This document shows, in pieces, positions 24,204 through 25,271 of a stretch of 25,271 nucleotides of DNA (the first letter of the stretch is position 1; every line of letters begins with the position of its first letter). This stretch comes from an uncultured Clostridium sp. (GTDB lineage: Bacteria > Bacillota > Clostridia > TANB77 > CAG-508): assembly GCA_900553755.1 (NCBI GenBank), contig USEX01000018.1:1-25271 (forward strand), in the 5' to 3' direction. Position numbers and translations under genes: made by a program. Under the pieces are notes generated by a model. The model had not been told where the DNA came from. It searched no databases and saw nothing but the letters and a program-made list of their open reading frames with translations.

Positions 24204-25271
24204 ATGAGAAGAATAAAAAGTGAGAAGGGAATTACTTTAATAGAGCTAACAATAACGATTGCGGTCTTGCTTGTTTTAGCTGGGATTACAACAACATTAG
24301 GAATTAGTTCGATTTTAGAGCTAAGGGATTTTAATGCTGTGAAGAGCGATATAATTGCATTAACAGAAGCGGTTCAAACATATTATTTAGAGAATGAAAA
24401 ATTACCATTAGAAGACGAAACATTAAGAATAGATTTTACACCACCAGAGGATAACAAAAATCCAAATGATAGTGGGGAATATTATGAGATAGATGCTACT
24501 TTATTAGAAAGTGTAACCCTACAAAGAAAAAGAAAAACATATTTAGTAGATAAACAAAGTTTAACAGTTTATTGTAAAGAAGGAGTAGAATATCAAGGAA
24601 AAACTTATTATACTATATTAGATAATAATGATACTTCTGATTACTATAATCAAATTAATTTGCCTATCATTTCAACTGTTATTTTTGAAAGTAACAATAA
24701 TATAAATAAATATTGGGCGACTTCTGGTGATACAGTAACATTAAAGTTTTTCACTAATTATGAAATAAATCCAACTGTTACAATAAATGGAACAGCTACA
24801 ACAGTTACATGGAATAGTGATAAAAGAATAGGAACAGCGAAATATGAGATACCATCAAATATACCAAACCCAGATGAAGAAGTTCCATTTAGTATTTCAA
24901 ATTATTCTGCTAATGGAAAGGCAGGAGAAACTATAACAAAGCCAACATTTTCTGATAGAGTAATATTTAAAGTAAATGCATGGCAAACGATGAAAGTAGA
25001 TTTAAATACAGAAGCAACAGGAAATGGAACAATAAACGGCGGAACGCCAAATACAAACAATCCAATAATACCAAGAGGATATACTCCAATAAATGCAGGA
25101 AAGGCCACGTGGGGAGATGGAAGTAGTAGCCCTGCACAAGGCTCAGTAGATAATGGACTAGTAATAAAAGATAGTAAAGGAAATGAATGGGTATGGGTTC
25201 CAGTGGAAGCAAGTACACTTTCAGGTATGTATGTAACTTCAAATGATGGAATAGCTTTATCAGGAGATGTT
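24204..25271 (+). CDS. prepilin-type N-terminal methylation protein with start of a SUMF1-like region (partial)
   Basis: Open to the end of the window (356 codons seen, 3' end missing). The start ATG 24204 follows GGAGG. The N-terminus has a class III prepilin signal: a short basic leader, cleavage expected after Gly in EKG^ITLIEL with Glu at +5, then a hydrophobic helix (to about residue 30), as in type IV pilins and pseudopilins. The middle (about 150-270) looks beta-rich, with Thr/Asn repeats. From about 285 the sequence reads IIPRGYTPINAGKATWGDGS and KGNEWVWVPVEAS, the kind of opening seen in formylglycine-generating-enzyme/sulfatase-modifying-factor (SUMF1) domains. Thus it is probably a secreted, pilin-anchored protein with a SUMF1/C-type-lectin-like end; that end is not in the window, so the second part is a tentative call. 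Confidence 0.8.
   Translation, partial: MRRIKSEKGITLIELTITIAVLLVLAGITTTLGISSILELRDFNAVKSDIIALTEAVQTYYLENEKLPLEDETLRIDFTPPEDNKNPNDSGEYYEIDATLLESVTLQRKRKTYLVDKQSLTVYCKEGVEYQGKTYYTILDNNDTSDYYNQINLPIISTVIFESNNNINKYWATSGDTVTLKFFTNYEINPTVTINGTATTVTWNSDKRIGTAKYEIPSNIPNPDEEVPFSISNYSANGKAGETITKPTFSDRVIFKVNAWQTMKVDLNTEATGNGTINGGTPNTNNPIIPRGYTPINAGKATWGDGSSSPAQGSVDNGLVIKDSKGNEWVWVPVEASTLSGMYVTSNDGIALSGDV

Overview
This window is AT-rich and reads like the chromosome of an endospore-forming member of the Clostridia (Firmicutes). The evidence is strong AGGAGG-type ribosome binding sites, TTG starts, the Firmicutes order rimP-nusA-rnpM-infB-rbfA-nrnA-truB, whiA, and three sporulation genes (yyaC, a spoIVFA-like M23 gene, spoIVFB). 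The low GC and the last gene, a prepilin-type protein that appears to lead into a SUMF1-like domain, recall uncultured gut Clostridia; that placement is inferred from style, not from a database match. I see no tRNA, rRNA, CRISPR array, insertion sequence or prophage. Nearly all genes are on the + strand.

Layout. (1) 1-422: rpmF (ribosomal protein L32) as a single-gene unit with a near-consensus promoter and a strong terminator. (2) 410-6943: two tandem paralogous GT-C-like membrane proteins (the second with a 1-nt frameshift), then der, plsY and gpsA: ribosome assembly plus the first steps of phospholipid synthesis. A terminator after gpsA lies inside the 3' end of a small convergent gene. 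(3) 6904-8187: that small minus-strand hypothetical gene and a divergent membrane-anchored hypothetical protein. (4) 8206-10308: recG with its own promoter, split by a 1-nt insertion in an A run. (5) 10338-17597: rimP leader and the compact translation operon, without ylxQ, ylxP or ribF. (6) 17624-17862: a structured RNA that I call 6S RNA, with its own promoter. (7) 17881-21303: prmC, whiA, hemW and an HD-domain hydrolase, tightly packed. (8) 21350-24153: a tiny V-ATPase-F-like protein, yyaC, a tail-anchored protein, and the spoIVFA-like/spoIVFB pair that is expected to control pro-sigma-K processing at the forespore membrane. (9) 24204-end: the truncated prepilin-type gene.

Most of the window is housekeeping. 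The points most worth a second look are two single-base insertions that break otherwise full-length genes, the tandem GT-C paralogues, the Asn-rich linker in IF2, the 6S-like RNA with possible alternative folds, the small ATP-synthase-F-like protein beside yyaC, the SpoIVFA-like protein that keeps every M23 zinc ligand, and the prepilin/SUMF1-like fusion. I did not find a clear new multi-gene system; the sporulation cluster at 21350-24153, with its two unnamed small genes, is the best place to look for one.
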